Origin: Lepisosteus oculatus
Lineage: Eukaryota; Chordata; Actinopteri; Semionotiformes; Lepisosteidae
Reading direction: 5' to 3'
DNA: 64,000 nucleotides
Assembly (NCBI RefSeq): GCF_040954835.1
Contig: NC_090705.1
Location: 16,690,436-16,754,435 of the forward strand
In this document: positions 11,542 through 24,200 of the stretch, one piece after another
Position numbering within the stretch: position 1 is the first letter of the stretch
Layout: every line of letters starts with the position of its first letter
Translations under genes and position numbers: made by a program
Notes under the pieces: model-generated
Seen by the model: the letters and a program-made list of their open reading frames with translations, nothing else
The model's database searches: none
Told to the model about the DNA's origin: nothing

Positions 11542-13432
11542 AGAGCCCTTAGGTTGTAACCCACTGACAGACTTGGTAACACAAATGGGTTACTCCTGCA
11601 GGTTCATGGTATGACTAGAGCCAAGAGGAGGCTGTGTGACAAATAAAATCCTGTTTTACTTGAACAGTGCAGTAAGTAATGAAAATCTCAAGTGATACTT
11701 GAACAAGGCTTAAAGGATTTCGAGAATGTGGTCTGCTCACGGTGCTGAAAAAACAAAGAACGAAGAATCAATAAAGTATGAAATGCAATGTTACATGTAT
11801 AAATGAATATCTTTGCAAAGCAGCTCAGACAAACTGCTAAGCACCAAAACAATCTCCATTTCTTTTTCAATATCAGGGGTAGGATGAGGGCAAAGAATCA
11901 CGAGCTTAAGTACAACTTTAATCACTTCTCTTCATCATCTGCGCCCACTGAGGAAACATCATAATTAGATTTGTAAAGTTAATGCTGCTGTACTAGCTTT
12001 CCGAACGTCGCCACATGAGAACACAATGAGTTTGAATGTGAGAAAAATGACACTAAACATTCTTCCCCAAACACCATCAATTCTGTGGATGTTTACATCA
12101 CTTAATTAGAATGAACATTTCTAAAAAACATACAATTTCGCATGTGTAAATTAAAAATAATTTATTTGGATGACAAGGAGGCCAAAGAAATGACTGAAAT
12201 AGTGTTTTAGACTGATACCCAGCAGAATTCAAAGTCAACTTATGAAACACACTCACTGCACTCATTGCAACATCTTTTAAAGAGGGAGGGGATGAGGGTC
12301 TGTTGAAAGATATTTAAATATGGGTTGTCTGCATCTCAGAATTCAAAAGCTAAACCCCTGTTTCCTCTCTGTTGAACGTCTGTGCGGTTCAATTTAATAG
12401 CAAGAGGTGTTTTAACAAATTAGGCTTGACAAAACTTTGGTCGTTGTGTCTGTTTGTCAGTAGCATGCGCCGGTTTCTCTAAGAGGTCTGACGATACCAG
12501 GCAGTTGCATGTTTCTCAATACTTAAAGTAGCAAGTGTTTCCTCAACGGGTGAAACGTCAGAGATAAAAACTGCTCATTTCAATGGCCTGCTCCTTTCTA
12601 ATTCCACCTATCAGAAAACGTACAATATGAGGTAGCACGAGGTAAAACAAAACAGAAATAGCAGAAGCTGTTCCTTATATTCTAAAGCCCCTGCTAATGA
12701 ATGGACAGCACTTTAGCAAGTGGTTGGATTCTTTGTGCCTTCAAATGTGTGGCTGCTGGAAATCCACTAATGGCTGTTTCATCCTCGCCGAGAATGCTGA
12801 TCTCTGCATCTACTATGAACAGTGCTCAAGTCCCCCGAAGCAAAACATTTCTTACGCTAACTGCAATGCTTGATTCTTCAGTGCGGGGCTTTGAGCTTCA
12901 GAGGTAACTGGTTCAGATGTAGCATCACAGCGCCTGATCTGAGGGTGGAGAGGCCGTCTGGTAATAAGGCTCAAGGGTTTATTTCCAGGAGGAGCCTGGG
13001 ATGGTTCTGGATTAAAATTCTGGTTCAATCCAGAATTTGCCACTGACTCATTTTGTGTTACTCAAAGCATGCCCCACCCTTTGGTGGAGAGACAAACCCA
13101 AAGCCCTGTGTCAAATAAGCTGCAGTTAGTCACGTGAAGTTCAGGGACCTCGTCAGAGTATATAGGAAATGTCTTTTGGAGGTCTCCATCACAATACTGA
13201 CTGGACAGAGCCTTGCTTAACTCCTGAGACTTGACCAGATCAGGCTAGAAGGTAGTAGTGCTGTTGAGTAATAATGGTTGTTAAAAAAAAAAGCAATTCA
13301 ATCAGACAGCACTCTGGTCTACTTGACATGGGCAGAGACAACCTTACTTAGCATAAACTGTTTCCATCAGTACCACCCTTCAAACAAGATCAACTACAGA
13401 ACATTTGCAATTGCATAGTGACTCATTTGTTG
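11542..13432. other. No gene recognised
   Basis: AT-rich non-coding sequence; frames under 70 codons only. Confidence 0.4.
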
Positions 13433-13748
13433 CAGTGGTTCTCAACCGGGAGTAGACGTAGCCCTGGGGGTACCTCAAGATGTACCAGGGGGTACCTCAG
13501 GCATCGCATCCAAAATGCTGGAATTTCATGTGCTACGTTTTTAGTAAAATATTTACCAGCCAATTCGGAAATCACTTAGATGTTAAATGATATATACATG
13601 TTTACGATGTATTATTCCACTATAATACAGCACATACGTACATGCATGCAAAAAATGAAAAACACCCCTTTGTATGCCTACGATAATCTTAATGGGTACC
13701 CGAGGACCTGGCCGACCCTCCAGGGGGTACAAAGGTTGAGAACCACTG
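13433..13748. mobile_element. hAT-type MITE, 316 bp
   Basis: Terminal inverted repeats CAGTGGTTCTCAACC and GGTTGAGAACCACTG are perfect at the ends. Inside them lie GGGGGTACCTC and its approximate inverse. The 8-base flanks ATTTGTTG and GTTTACTG match at five of eight positions with only transitions between them, as expected for an old 8-bp hAT target duplication. It encodes nothing and depended on a transposase elsewhere. Confidence 0.85.
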
Positions 13749-13914
13749 GTTTACTGTATCCATTCATACAACCTGTTCTCTGTTTCTAGTGCAGAGCGGC
13801 AAGGCAACACAGCCACTATGGAACAGGGCAGACAAAAGAGGTGGATCTCCCCCTTCCTCCTTCATGGACACATGGGAATGAACCATGTGAGAGTCATTTC
13901 AAAGCAGAAGATCA

Positions 13915-14015
13915 ATCCTGCACATCACTGGGAGGAAATCAGAGTACCCATGAAAACGCTGGGAAGAACATGCACACTTGAACCCTGCAGCTGTGAGGCA
14001 GCAAGGCTAACCTGT
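13915..14015 (-). mobile_element. tRNA-headed SINE, family 2 (fragment)
   Basis: On the minus strand: TTGCTGCCTCACAGCTGCAG, GGGTTCAAGTG, GCATGTTCTTCCCAGCG. It lies 125 bp from a second copy in the opposite orientation. Confidence 0.6.
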
Positions 14016-14140
14016 AAATAGAAATGAATGGGAAAACATTGTTTGCAAGGAATTTGCATTCAGACAAGCAGATCTGAGTTTTCGTACAAAGTGCTTAACT
14101 CACAAAGATTGCATTACTACTTATTGTATGATTGTATTAT

Positions 14141-14481
14141 GGGGCAGCACAATGTGCAGTGGTTAGCATTGCTGCCTCACTGCACTGAGTTCAACTCTAG
14201 ACCTGGGGTGCTTTCTACATGGAGTTTGTATGTTCTCTCTGTGATCACAAGAGTTTCTGCCTGGTGCTCTGGTTTCCCCCCACACTCCGAAGACAGGTTA
14301 ACAGGCTTCTGGAAAAATTGGCCCTGGTGTGAGTGTCTGTTTGTGTCTCTGTGTGCCCCGTGAAGGACTGGCGTCACATCCAGAGTATATCCTGCCTCGT
14401 CTCTGTGGCTTGCCAAGATAGGATCTAGTTCCCCACAACCCCGTACAGGAAAAAGCAGATAGAAAATGGATGGATGGATGG
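14141..14481 (+). mobile_element. tRNA-headed SINE, family 2 (near full length)
   Basis: The most complete copy in the window. The head is GCAGTGGTTAGCATTGCTGC (A-box region), with a degenerate B box GAGTTCAACTC. The body contains GGAGTTTGTATGTTCTC, TGCTCTGGTTTCC, GAAGACAGGTTAACAGGC and a GACTGGCGTC motif, and it ends in a GGAT microsatellite. The tRNA-like head and simple-sequence tail show it is a LINE-mobilised SINE. Confidence 0.85.
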
Positions 14482-14837
14482 GTGGATTTATTATGTACAG
14501 TAATTACCCTTAATAAGAAACAAAAGCACCATTCATCTTTCTTTGACAATTTCTTTGTGTTTTTAAAATTGACCTAATTGCTTTGCACAAAACGCAATTT
14601 AATCAAGGTATTTTCTGCTCAGGAAAGAACACATGTTTTCGTTTGTTGCCGTGTTGAAGCCCAAGTCAACATGTTTGCAAGGTTCTCTCCACAGGGTACA
14701 GTAAAAGCAGAGTGCTAGTAACCACTTCCACCAATCGAACTGATGTCGGCTGGGAAGCTGACCACACACTGGCATCTTGGCTCACATTGCTGCCTCCCAC
14801 TGCAAGCCTTACACTCTTGGAAAGAAGCGGGAACAAG

Positions 14838-14965
14838 AGAATGGCTACAAACGAAGAGAAGGCCATTTGGCCCATCAAGCACGGGATCCCATTTTGGGTT
14901 ACGAGCAAGAAGAAAGAAAGGAGGGAAGAAGAAAGAGTTGCCCAAGACTTGAATGATCGACCCCC
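14838..14965 (+). repeat. Fragment of a dispersed repeat (GAGGCCATT family)
   Basis: ACAAACGAAGAGAAGGCCAT followed by TTGGCCCATCAAGC matches the start of a long dispersed repeat. Other pieces lie at 43545-43990 and 50815-51265. Confidence 0.5.
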
Positions 14966-15984
14966 AATGAATCATGCTGTAGAATCCTTTTAACCTCTGA
15001 TAGGTTGTGTTTTGTTCACAAGGCCCCTGCAGGGCATGCGATAGAAATCACAGCAGATGTGATTTTGTTGCGACAGTCTAAAGGTTTCACTGGCAGGAGG
15101 CTCGTTCAAGAACAATTGCTTAGTTACAGATGGAATGATGCTGAAAAGCTAGAAGAAAAGCTCTCTTGGGACCGTAGGAAACAGATTTGCTAGACAGCCA
15201 GCCCACTTTTACCAAGATAAATAGCTGTGGCTTTTTATCTCAGTGGCTGAGCAAGAGACTTCAGCACCTCTCTTGCTGCGCCATTCATTATAAAAGGAAA
15301 ACCTACTGCCCAGTTCAAGTCAAGAACAAGCTATACTGTTTTCTGCAGATGTTTGTTCAGAGTACAGTAGAGTCTTGACATCTGCAAAATCAAGATTCAC
15401 GATTTTGGTTAGTCAGGATTCAGTGTGGCTGACACAGGTCACACACAGGATAGCACAGTGGGATGAACCGAGCTGAAGGCAGTTGAACGCAACTTTCAAA
15501 TCAGTGGCACAACAGACTACGATCACAAGAAATCTAGCAAGTGAGTCTCTCCCTGCCCCCCAGTTCAAGAACTTTCTACACAGTGTCCGTATCTCTACAA
15601 GGACTTCCTCATAGTATGTTACAACGGCATCGGGAATGACTAGAGAGGACTTTATAGGCTCAAAGAAAGTTTTATTGCTTTTTTCATTACAATGGGGTAT
15701 GCTAATCATGGAGCAGGGAAAGCAAAGAAAGTTCAGAAATCCACTGGGCACAGAAGAGGGATACATGTTGTCTTATTTTAATGGATTACTATGACTGTGG
15801 TTACTGTTGTTTTAGTCAATGTTATTTTAATTAACTTAAAGCCACTGCATTAATTTGATAATCATATAATGGGGGGTTAACTGTCTTTTAATCACACATA
15901 CAGCTGTATATTCTGCGGTATATGATGTGATGGTAGCGGGGTGGACTTGCCACTACTATACCTTTGTACAGGTATAATGTAACA
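14966..15984. other. No gene recognised
   Basis: The longest frame (15413-15766, minus, 117 codons) shows no domain or repeat match I know and is probably chance. Confidence 0.4.
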
Positions 15985-16950
15985 AAGACAAAGTAACTGG
16001 TGGTAGATTTCAGGAGGAAAAAGGTCAAACCTACTCCTGTCTACATCCATGGGAGTGGCGTGGATATGGTGGACTCGTACAAGTACCTGGGAGTGCACAT
16101 CGACGATAGACTGGAATGGTCTAAGAACATCGAGGCCATCTATAAGGAAGGACAGAGCCGACTTTACTTCTTGAGGAGGCTCAGGTCCTTCAATGTGTGT
16201 AGTAAGATGCTACACATGTTCTATGAGTCAGTGGTAGCGAGTGCCATTTTCTACGGAGTGGTGTGCTGGGGCTCTGGGATTAGAGCAGTGGATTCCAAAA
16301 GGCTGAACAAGCTCATCAGGAGAGCAAGCGCTGTAATTGGGTCTGACCTGGACCCCTTGGAGGTAGTGGCTGAGAGAAGAATGATGTCCAAACTAGAGGC
16401 CATCATGGACAACTCCTCCCATCCCCTCTATGACAGGCTTGCAGGAATGAAGAGCACGTTCAGCAATAGACTGATTCATCCACGGTGCAACAGGGAACGC
16501 TACAGGAGGTCATTCTTGCCTTCTGCCATAAGACTGTACAACGCATCCACCTTACGTCTTGGCAGAGGCAACATCGACAGTGACCTATTTCTGGACTAAA
16601 CACATCTACACATCTACTGCTACATCTGTTCTCTTTCTTTTTCTTTTTCCCCGTTTACAACCATTTTTTGTGCTATAAATTGCCAGGGACCTGTGCAATA
16701 CATTTATATTTATATCTATAGTTACATCTATATTTATATTCATATGTCCGATACGATATTCTGTGTACTGTTCTGTTCTAGTTTGTTCTTGTGTGTCCGG
16801 ACTGTGAGTAACTCTTGTATTGTATTGTATGTATTGTACTATTATTATATAATTCGTTACACTGTGGCTGTGTTGTGTGTGTTAAGCTGCTGTTGCACTG
16901 CAATTTCCCTCACGGGATCAATAAAGTATCTATCTACAAATATATATATA
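15985..16950 (+). mobile_element. Rex1/L2-like LINE, 5'-truncated 3' end
   Basis: An open frame from 16000 to 16599 (199 codons after an in-frame TAA) encodes the C-terminal part of a Jockey-superfamily reverse transcriptase: LVVDFRRKK, YKYLGVHIDDRLEW, SRLYFLRRLRSFNVCSKML, FYESVVASAIFYG, NKLIRRASAVIG, FLPSAIRLYN. The 3' UTR ends with CAATTTCCCTCACGGGATCA and then ATAAAGTATCTATCT. The catalytic FADD core is missing. The LINE clade (Rex1-like or L2) is uncertain; the LINE identity is not. Confidence 0.85.
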
Positions 16951-19900
16951 AAACAGCAGCTACACTGCTTCTATTAGGTTCTTGTGATTCTTAATTAACA
17001 GAAGGTGACACTTTAGTCAGTAGAGACACAACAGTAGGCAGAACAGCTGGTAGCTGGTGACTGACTGTTAAAACTCTTCAAATGGAGGTTGGTGACAAGT
17101 AAATCGAATTTTCCTCAGGCTTGTATATTGAGTGTGAGTAAGGCTGTCATCTGTTAATTAGAAATTCTCTTGCTGCAGTAGCTTTAAGAGAAGCCCATAG
17201 AGCAAAACCTCCTTCTTTTAAGGGACTATAAGCAAGTTCAAGGATTTACAGTATGCATTCCCACTATGACAATACCCCTCCCAAACCACCTTATTTTACT
17301 TTGCGTGGATGTTGAAGCAGTTCCTCACTCTGTGCATCAGCCCTCTTTTGCCATTGTATAGCAGCTGATGGGGCTGTTTTAATTAATTATGTAATTATCT
17401 GTAAACCAAATTAGACAATAGGTAATCTGTTTAACACACTGGTGAGAAAGACTACTAAAAACCTCACACTTATCAAGATTTATTTTCTTATTGTTACAAA
17501 AGTGCAATACCTTAAGACGGTCCCTACAGTGAGCACTTTAACAATGACAAAGGAGGCCATGCCGGGCTGCCATAATACTAACAGGAAAGCTTACAAACAC
17601 CTGTAGTGCCCACTTGGCAATTTCGCTTTTAGTAAATTATGGATCCAGCCCTTCAGTTTTAAGAACATGACCACGTAGCTTGTTCCAGGGCTCAAAACTT
17701 TCTGTTCCCAGGTCCTTGTCTCATTGTTGGATAAGAGGAAACGTATTGGCTTGACTTTGTTCATCCATTTCACAATTTTGAAAGAAAGGATCAACTATCA
17801 TCTGCTAGGAATTATTCAGATCACTGTGTGGTGACAAATTACTAATTGTGTATTTTGAAAAGTAATTTCTGGTAAGTCAAGGACGTGTGAAGAGTAGAAT
17901 GTATTCTTTGTCCCAGCCAACATGATGCACAGGATGTGCCAAGATATATAATAGAGTTTTAATTTCTCTCTCTTAAAACACTTTAAATTGTATTGTTTTA
18001 GCAATTGTTTTTCCAAAACTCTGCTATGTAATACACAGAATTAGTATTTTCTCTGACTGATTTCTGTATTCCTGTGAAAATGTGTCAGTATTTTTAATTG
18101 CCTGAGGTAGTTTTTATTACTTTTAGACCATTCTGAAATTGTTTCCTAAAACTAGGATTGAGGGAAGACACTATTAATTCAAATAAAAATAATGTAAATG
18201 CATTAAGAATCAAAATGTTTATTTGGGCATCATAGGCCACAATCTTAAAATACTATGTTAAGGGCTCTTTGTACTTGTACTTGTAATACTTTGTTAGGAG
18301 TCAAATTAGAAAAAAAAAACAACAGTTGAGATTTCGCACCCAGAAACTCTGATTTTGTAACTGGAAACAGAACAAAAATGTAATTCATGGAGAGCAAGCC
18401 TACAAATGCGACCATTTTGAAAAGTTAATTTCATAACCTCCCTAGAGAAAGAGGAGACATCTTAATTTGCAAGACAAGGCAGCTCATCAATAGATACATC
18501 TGAATGTCATAATAGGTTACCTGCACTAAGATCAAAACAAAATGAACATTGAGCTTCAGCTGAGTTGATAATGATGCTATACTCTATATCCCCAATAAGC
18601 AGAATAAGACCTCTCCTCATGTTCTAATGCTCCTGAAGCTGGTACAAAATGAGGAATTCTTAAGCCCACTGAAACTGCCTCAAGCTAACTCTTATATAAG
18701 TTAAGCTTCTTAGAAACTCCTACTACTTTCCAAGTCTCCATCGAAGCAGAGGTGAAGATCTCCTATTTTACATGGCTTTACACGTGAATTCTTCCTAATG
18801 GTATGGGGTCAAGCTGGCCCTCAAGTACCAAGTTCTGTAAATCTTTCGTTGTCATTTTCTGCAGAAAATAGTTTTTCATGGAGACTTTATATCAGCTGCA
18901 ACATAGCTGCAGGCTGCTCCTGCTGTCAAGCTCATAACATAAAAGTGTTTGCAAAGATTCTTTCTAAACAGATGGAAACACATATGAGTCATCTGAAGAA
19001 TCATGATCAGACAAGGGCCCTGCACAACCTGCTCCTCTGAGTGGCCACAGGGTTTGTGCAGCAACTCCAAGACGGGCCTAAAAGTCATCTGCAGAAAAGG
19101 AGGTAGTGTTCTTTATTAAGCTCCGGCACCAGTTTAACACACTTAAACTGAATCTGTTTTTGGATTTCACCTGAATATGTGCCAACATAAAAAACCTTCA
19201 AAAACACTTTCTACTTAATTGTTTTTTCTGTGAACTCTACCATCCTGCTCAAAAATGCCTATTTATAGACACTCCTGCACTCATCAACACAAGAAACGGG
19301 CCCCGGTTTCTCTTCTCTTTCAAGGTGCCTGTGACACGCTGTGTCCTGAACCCTGGCTCTGAGCCAGTACCCGATGGCTTCTGCGGTCGAAAATTGTAAG
19401 GCTTGGTTCTGGCACAGCTTTACAAAATGAAAATCAAGCTCTGCTTTAAGGCCCTTGGTTTTGTTCAGGTGGGCCAGCAAGAAAAGACCAAAAGTGCTGG
19501 AAAAGTATCTAGACCTGTAACCCCATGAAACGGCCAATACGATGGGATTTTCTAGTGGAAGGAACCATCTGGGTACAAATGTCATTGAGGATGTCCATAG
19601 AGATAACCTTCATTCCTGACTGAGTCTGGAGGAATAAAAGCTATATAAAAAGTGTCTACAATCAGGGGCTTCCAGTCCTGTACAACACCTGCCTTCAGCT
19701 CCAGTTGAGATCTCAGTTACACAACTGAGCCCTTAATTTACATAATCAAACAGAGTCCAAGGACAACTTTGCTCAAATTATTATTATGTTAACATGTTCT
19801 TTTTAAAAACCCATGATCTATATTACAAACTATATTCTCTGATAACTACAATAAAATGTTCTACAGGCTATTACTGTGCAGATGGATTGCTTTGGTAACA

Positions 19901-20571
19901 TACAGCTTTGCCAGGAATATGAATAGACTTATTCTCAGCACTCCCTACAAAAAAAAGAAGACAATGGAGTTTGATGTTGAATACAAAACCTATTATAGGA
20001 ACAGTCTCAAATGAGTGCAAGCTGCCTCAACCATCCAGTGCCATTTGGAATACCTACAGAAGAACATGAAGAACCTGGAAATTTCCTTGCTTCTTCAGAT
20101 TATTGAAGTGAGCTTCTTGGGACTCACAGGGGAGTGCAAATTCTTTTTAAGAAACAGACATGGAAAGCTAACATTCTTCCGTGTATTTGTTTGGGCCCTA
20201 CACCCTAGTCCCCCTCAGATCATTATCTGCATCACATGGCTATGTAAAATGCAATTGCAGGTGCAATGAATAAAAAGATGCGTATCACATAAACAATACA
20301 ATATATTTTTTTCTCAGATTATTAGTAACTAACAAGAATATGCTGGGTTACAATCAGCCCTTCCAAAAGTGTTTTAAACAAGAATTACAATGACAAAGAA
20401 AAAGAACCATCTATTGAACAAAGCACGGGTTACATTAAAAAAAACTCAGTGGAAGTTTACAAATAACACTTCAAAACATTTTTCCAAAGTTGTTTCAAAT
20501 CCTCTCAGATTTATGTGTAAGATTTTATTTGGTGCAGATTGCTTTCTCAGGTCATTCCGGTGCATAGCAGT

Positions 20572-20611
20572 TGACTTCTCAGATAAAGAATGGTCCTTAT
20601 CAGAGAAGTCA
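20572..20611. other. Strong 15-bp hairpin
   Basis: Arms TGACTTCTCAGATAA (20572-20586) and TTATCAGAGAAGTCA (20597-20611) pair at 14 of 15 positions around a 10-base loop. It is in the 3' flank of plekhf2. It could be a small MITE remnant, an RNA hairpin in a long 3' UTR, or chance. Confidence 0.5.
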
Positions 20612-22918
20612 TAAAGGACTGGGATTGGTACAGAACTGAACTTGCTCCAGCAGCAACAAAGGCAAAGCAACCTTCATCATCTCACAGGGACAATAAAACA
20701 CTGCAAGCACTGTGCAAGCTTACATAAGCAGTAGATGAAATACGTACACCCCTTGCAAACAGCTTTCAGCAACAACTGTAGCCTTGTGCTTCCCTACAAG
20801 CTGACAGAAGAAAAGAAATGTGCCACACATTTTCCATTTAAACTTATTAGCTAGGAAAAAAGACACTAAACAGTAACTTAAAAAACAGCTTGCTCTAAAC
20901 CTAATTTTAACACACTGTGATAAATGCATGTCTTCGGGAGAACAAAAACACACCTGTGACACTTAAGAACTTGATGTAAGGATTTTAAATCAAGAAAAAT
21001 AAAATGCTGCACTAACACCCTCCATGGAATACACCCAAAAGGTGGATTTTTTTTCATTGAAAAAACAGCTATTTGTTCAATTAATTAAACATTAACTTTT
21101 AAAAACAACGAATTACTCCAGCAATGGACAAGGCACTGAGTAATTTACTACAAGAATTCTGAGATGCTACGTCGACTGTTTCATGATTCAAGCCCTCGCA
21201 GATCCCAGAGCTAGTAAGCTCTACCATATGAGCTCATCTTTTATCTTACATCAGACAACCTTTGTTGAACTCTTTAAAATGACCAATGTGTGTAAAATAA
21301 AAACTTTACAGAGGACCAATTCTATTTGCAAGTCATTCCCTGTAAAAATGTATTGCATCTGATACAGGGGGAATAACCTACAGTCACATAGTGTCACACC
21401 TATTAGTATCATCATCATTGTAGTACAGAAAAAGGGAAACACTGGCCTAGCAGCTTCACTGGTTAATTTAAACGAAGACAACTATTATAGTTTTGTTAGC
21501 ATTTCCAGGAACGTTTACGTCATTTTGCTGAATCGGCAAACGAGTCCTTCTTTTACAGAATGTTTAGCTCATCTTTTGAAGAAAAAGAAGAAAACTGGTG
21601 CCACTTCTGGATGTTTCTACTACACACTGTCTCTCCTTTTAGCTTTTTTCTCCCCGTTTTGCTGTTTTAGAATGCGCCCCAGATATCTCAGACTTCTACA
21701 AGTGGCTGGCTTTGTGCAACACTATCTGCAGTGAATTAAGCCAGGGTAACACTAATAGTTCTGCGACTCGTTCACATTGTCTTTGGATATATTAGATCAA
21801 GCTGCTTTTAACTAAATGTTTATCAGGCTGAAGGTATTTGGTGTTACAGTTACCCCCAAGGGCCTCAGTCACATATACATCACCTTTCTTTATCTACCAT
21901 GGCAAATGGTCTCAGGAACATGTGCATGGCATCAACTAGTTACAAACAGTTGGATTTGCAACAAGATCTAACATGACAGGTATGCAAATGCTCTGTATGT
22001 TGTGTCAAAAGAGGCATGTAAAACCAATTCACTGCAAAGCTTCTAATTGGATAACATTTAGATCCTATCAACAAATTTTCTGCTGCGCCTTCACTTTGAA
22101 AGTCAAACAGAAACTAAGCTAAACACCTTGAGAGAAAGATGGCATTTTTGTAAGATTTCACATTGTCCTACTAGGACAACTATTATTCCTTAATTAAGGT
22201 TTGCTAGATACATTTTAATATAGACTTTTGTAAAAATATATTTAATAAAAGTATGCTGTGCAACAACCACCCATAAACTGACACTGACTGCGAACTAAAC
22301 TGCCTTTCCAGAGTATGGACAAGTTTTAAATCTATTTGTGATGTGGACCATGTCTACAGTTCTCTTACAAATGCAAAATTCTAATTTAAAAAACCTAGTA
22401 CCTCGCCGCCAAACTCAAAATTATGTATTAATCATTCAAATATTTTTTTTTTATTGTGCTATACGCATCTTGAAAAGGCAGCGTGTGGTATATAAGGCAT
22501 TGAGAACTTTTTTTTTTACCAGCATTAATGACTTAAAAGAGAACTTTACATAAAAATACAACTTTAGAATTTCCAAATAAAAATGTAAAAGCCTCCATTT
22601 GATTTGTCATAAGCAAGAAATCCAAAAAGAGAAATTCATATGCCTAAAGTAGCCTGTTATCTCAAAAAAAAGTTGGTTTACCTGCAACTGCTTTTCTTTG
22701 CATATTTGATTACTTTCATGGACTGAGGGTTTTGTCTGAAGGAATCACAGTTCGACAAATAAAAGGCAGGAAGGAAAATAAAGGGTAAAAAAACATATAC
22801 ATAGCAAAATGCACCACTTGTTTACCTGATAGCCTTACAGTAGAAATATGTACAGTCTGCAAAAAACAAGTTACTAAAGTTCATATCCCTGCAGAAAAGC
22901 CAGCATTGAGGCACGTGC

Positions 22919-22924
22919 TTTATT
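22919..22924 (-). terminator. plekhf2: Candidate poly(A) signal for plekhf2
   Basis: TTTATT on the plus strand is AATAAA on the minus strand, about 500 bases past the stop codon. A second candidate is at 22450-22455. Which is used, or whether the 3' UTR runs further, cannot be decided from sequence alone. Confidence 0.3.
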
Positions 22925-23420
22925 TAAGGTTCATTGGTAGAAAAATATGGCTAAGAAAAAAATAAAATAACTGAAGCATTTCAAAGCAAACATCTTTCTC
23001 CAAAAGCAGCTCCACTCAGAGCTTGAAATCAGCAATAGGAATTCTTTGGGGGCACGTCTGTCACGTCTACCTCTCCCATGGATTTTGAGGTAAATTAGAA
23101 AATTCACACCAAGTAAGGAGCAGGATAAACCAGTGGCATTCAGAAGAGAATCCTTTGTTAATCTCTAGAAACAGTCTCAGGTCTGTAGTAAGCCAGAAAT
23201 GCTAACACCCCTCTCACCTTCTAACACGTCTGTGAATTTTTCAGGAAGTCAGCCCTACGCACAGAAAAAGTGCCTTCCACAAATTTCCCGTGAGCAAGAA
23301 GACATCGGAATTTTGGAGCACCATCACTAGGAAAGCCCTGCAACCCAGCACTTGCTAATTACAAGCCCTGCAGAAAATCCTATATGAATATCCTAAATAT
23401 TACAAAGGAAGTCGCCGTTT

Positions 23421-24167
23421 TCAGTCACTGCTGTCGTCTTCGTCGTCGTCGTCCGAAACGCTGGGGGCGGGGAACTTGGAGGAGCGGCTGTAGGAGTCCG
23501 ACCTGGCGGGTAGGCTCGCGGCCTGCCCGCCCGCCAGCTGCTCGTAGCAGAACTCGCAGACCCGCACGGGCTTCGAGGACTGGCTGGGCAGCAGGAACTT
23601 CTTCTCCGAGCAGGGCCCGCACACCACGAAGCCGCACTTGCGGCAGTGGTGCCGGCGGCTCACGGGCGTGAACTTGATCTTCTGGCAGCGCATGCAGACC
23701 GTGGCCTCCGAGTCGGGCACCCACACGGCCGCGTGCTCGCTGCTGGGGGACTTCCCGCTCTTCTCCAGCAAGTCCGATACGCACTTGTTGATGTGGTTCA
23801 TCCACTCCGACTTCTCCGTGGCCGTGGCGGCGTAGACCGCGAACGACTTGGTGGGGGTCTTTATGAGCCAGCCGTTGCGCAGGTCTCCTTCGTCCTCGAT
23901 GGAGTCGATCGTGACGTTTTCCAGCGGGATGATGTGCTGCTTGTTGTACTTCTTCTTCTGGATCACGATGTTCCCGTACACCAGGATGTCGTTGAAGAGG
24001 AAAAACTGCCTGGCTTTGGGCTTCTTCCGGCAGAGTTTCGTCAGAACTCCCTCTCCGATAAGGACGCGGCCGGGAATGGCCAGGGGCTGGCCGGCTGTCC
24101 CAAAGCAGCCTTCCACTAGTGCAATGCGCTTAGAGTTTGCTTCGCTGTTAGCCAAGCGATCCACCAT
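23421..24167 (-). CDS. plekhf2: Phafin-2: PH and FYVE domain-containing endosomal protein
   Basis: A 248-residue uninterrupted frame with the full architecture of vertebrate PLEKHF2 (human about 249 residues). Residues 1-34 form a short N-terminal segment. A PH domain lies at about 35-131, with the conserved tryptophan of its last helix at W122. A FYVE zinc finger at about 150-210 has the WVPD start motif (149-152), the basic RRHHCRKCG patch (171-179) and all eight zinc ligands (C158, C161, C175, C178, C183, C186, C204, C207). The tail is serine-rich then acidic (SDDDDEDDSSD). The family binds PtdIns3P on early endosomes and acts in endosome fusion, macropinosome maturation and autophagy. The start ATG follows AAAG and precedes G, a good Kozak context, and lies 10 bases after a splice acceptor, so the whole protein sits in one exon. 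The CDS is GC- and CpG-rich, unlike its AT-rich surroundings. PLEKHF1 is the only close alternative; the N-terminus and acidic tail fit PLEKHF2 better. Confidence 0.97.
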   Translation of the reverse strand: MVDRLANSEANSKRIALVEGCFGTAGQPLAIPGRVLIGEGVLTKLCRKKPKARQFFLFNDILVYGNIVIQKKKYNKQHIIPLENVTIDSIEDEGDLRNGWLIKTPTKSFAVYAATATEKSEWMNHINKCVSDLLEKSGKSPSSEHAAVWVPDSEATVCMRCQKIKFTPVSRRHHCRKCGFVVCGPCSEKKFLLPSQSSKPVRVCEFCYEQLAGGQAASLPARSDSYSRSSKFPAPSVSDDDDEDDSSD

Positions 24168-24177
24168 CTTTCTTTAC

Positions 24178-24200
24178 CTGCAACAAAAAACAAAGAGAGC
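24178..24200 (-). other. plekhf2: Splice acceptor of the plekhf2 coding exon
   Basis: Read on the minus strand, a T-rich tract (CTCTTTGTTTTTTGTTG) ends in CAG at 24180-24178. It is followed by GTAAAGAAAG and the start ATG. The coding exon therefore begins at 24177 with ten bases of 5' UTR. This matches the two-exon layout known for vertebrate PLEKHF2, in which exon 1 is non-coding. Confidence 0.75.

Larger units (their letters stand above)
16951..23420. other. 3' flank and possible long 3' UTR of plekhf2
   Basis: AT-rich sequence without a supportable coding frame. It includes the plekhf2 3' UTR at its right end, a CAGGGG-type MITE fragment at 19663 and a strong hairpin at 20572-20611. Several short frames of about 60-108 codons have no domain and look like chance. 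Confidence 0.5.

Noticed and set aside
12541-12570. GTGAAACGTC near 12551
   Set aside because: Shares GAAACGTC with the stem-loop family, but no pairing stem or CTGANGA box is present.
15413-15766. A 117-codon minus-strand open frame
   Set aside because: No recognisable domain or retrotransposon motif; treated as chance.
23646-24119. A 157-codon open frame antisense to plekhf2
   Set aside because: A shadow of the GC-rich coding exon; the minus-strand PH-FYVE protein explains it fully.
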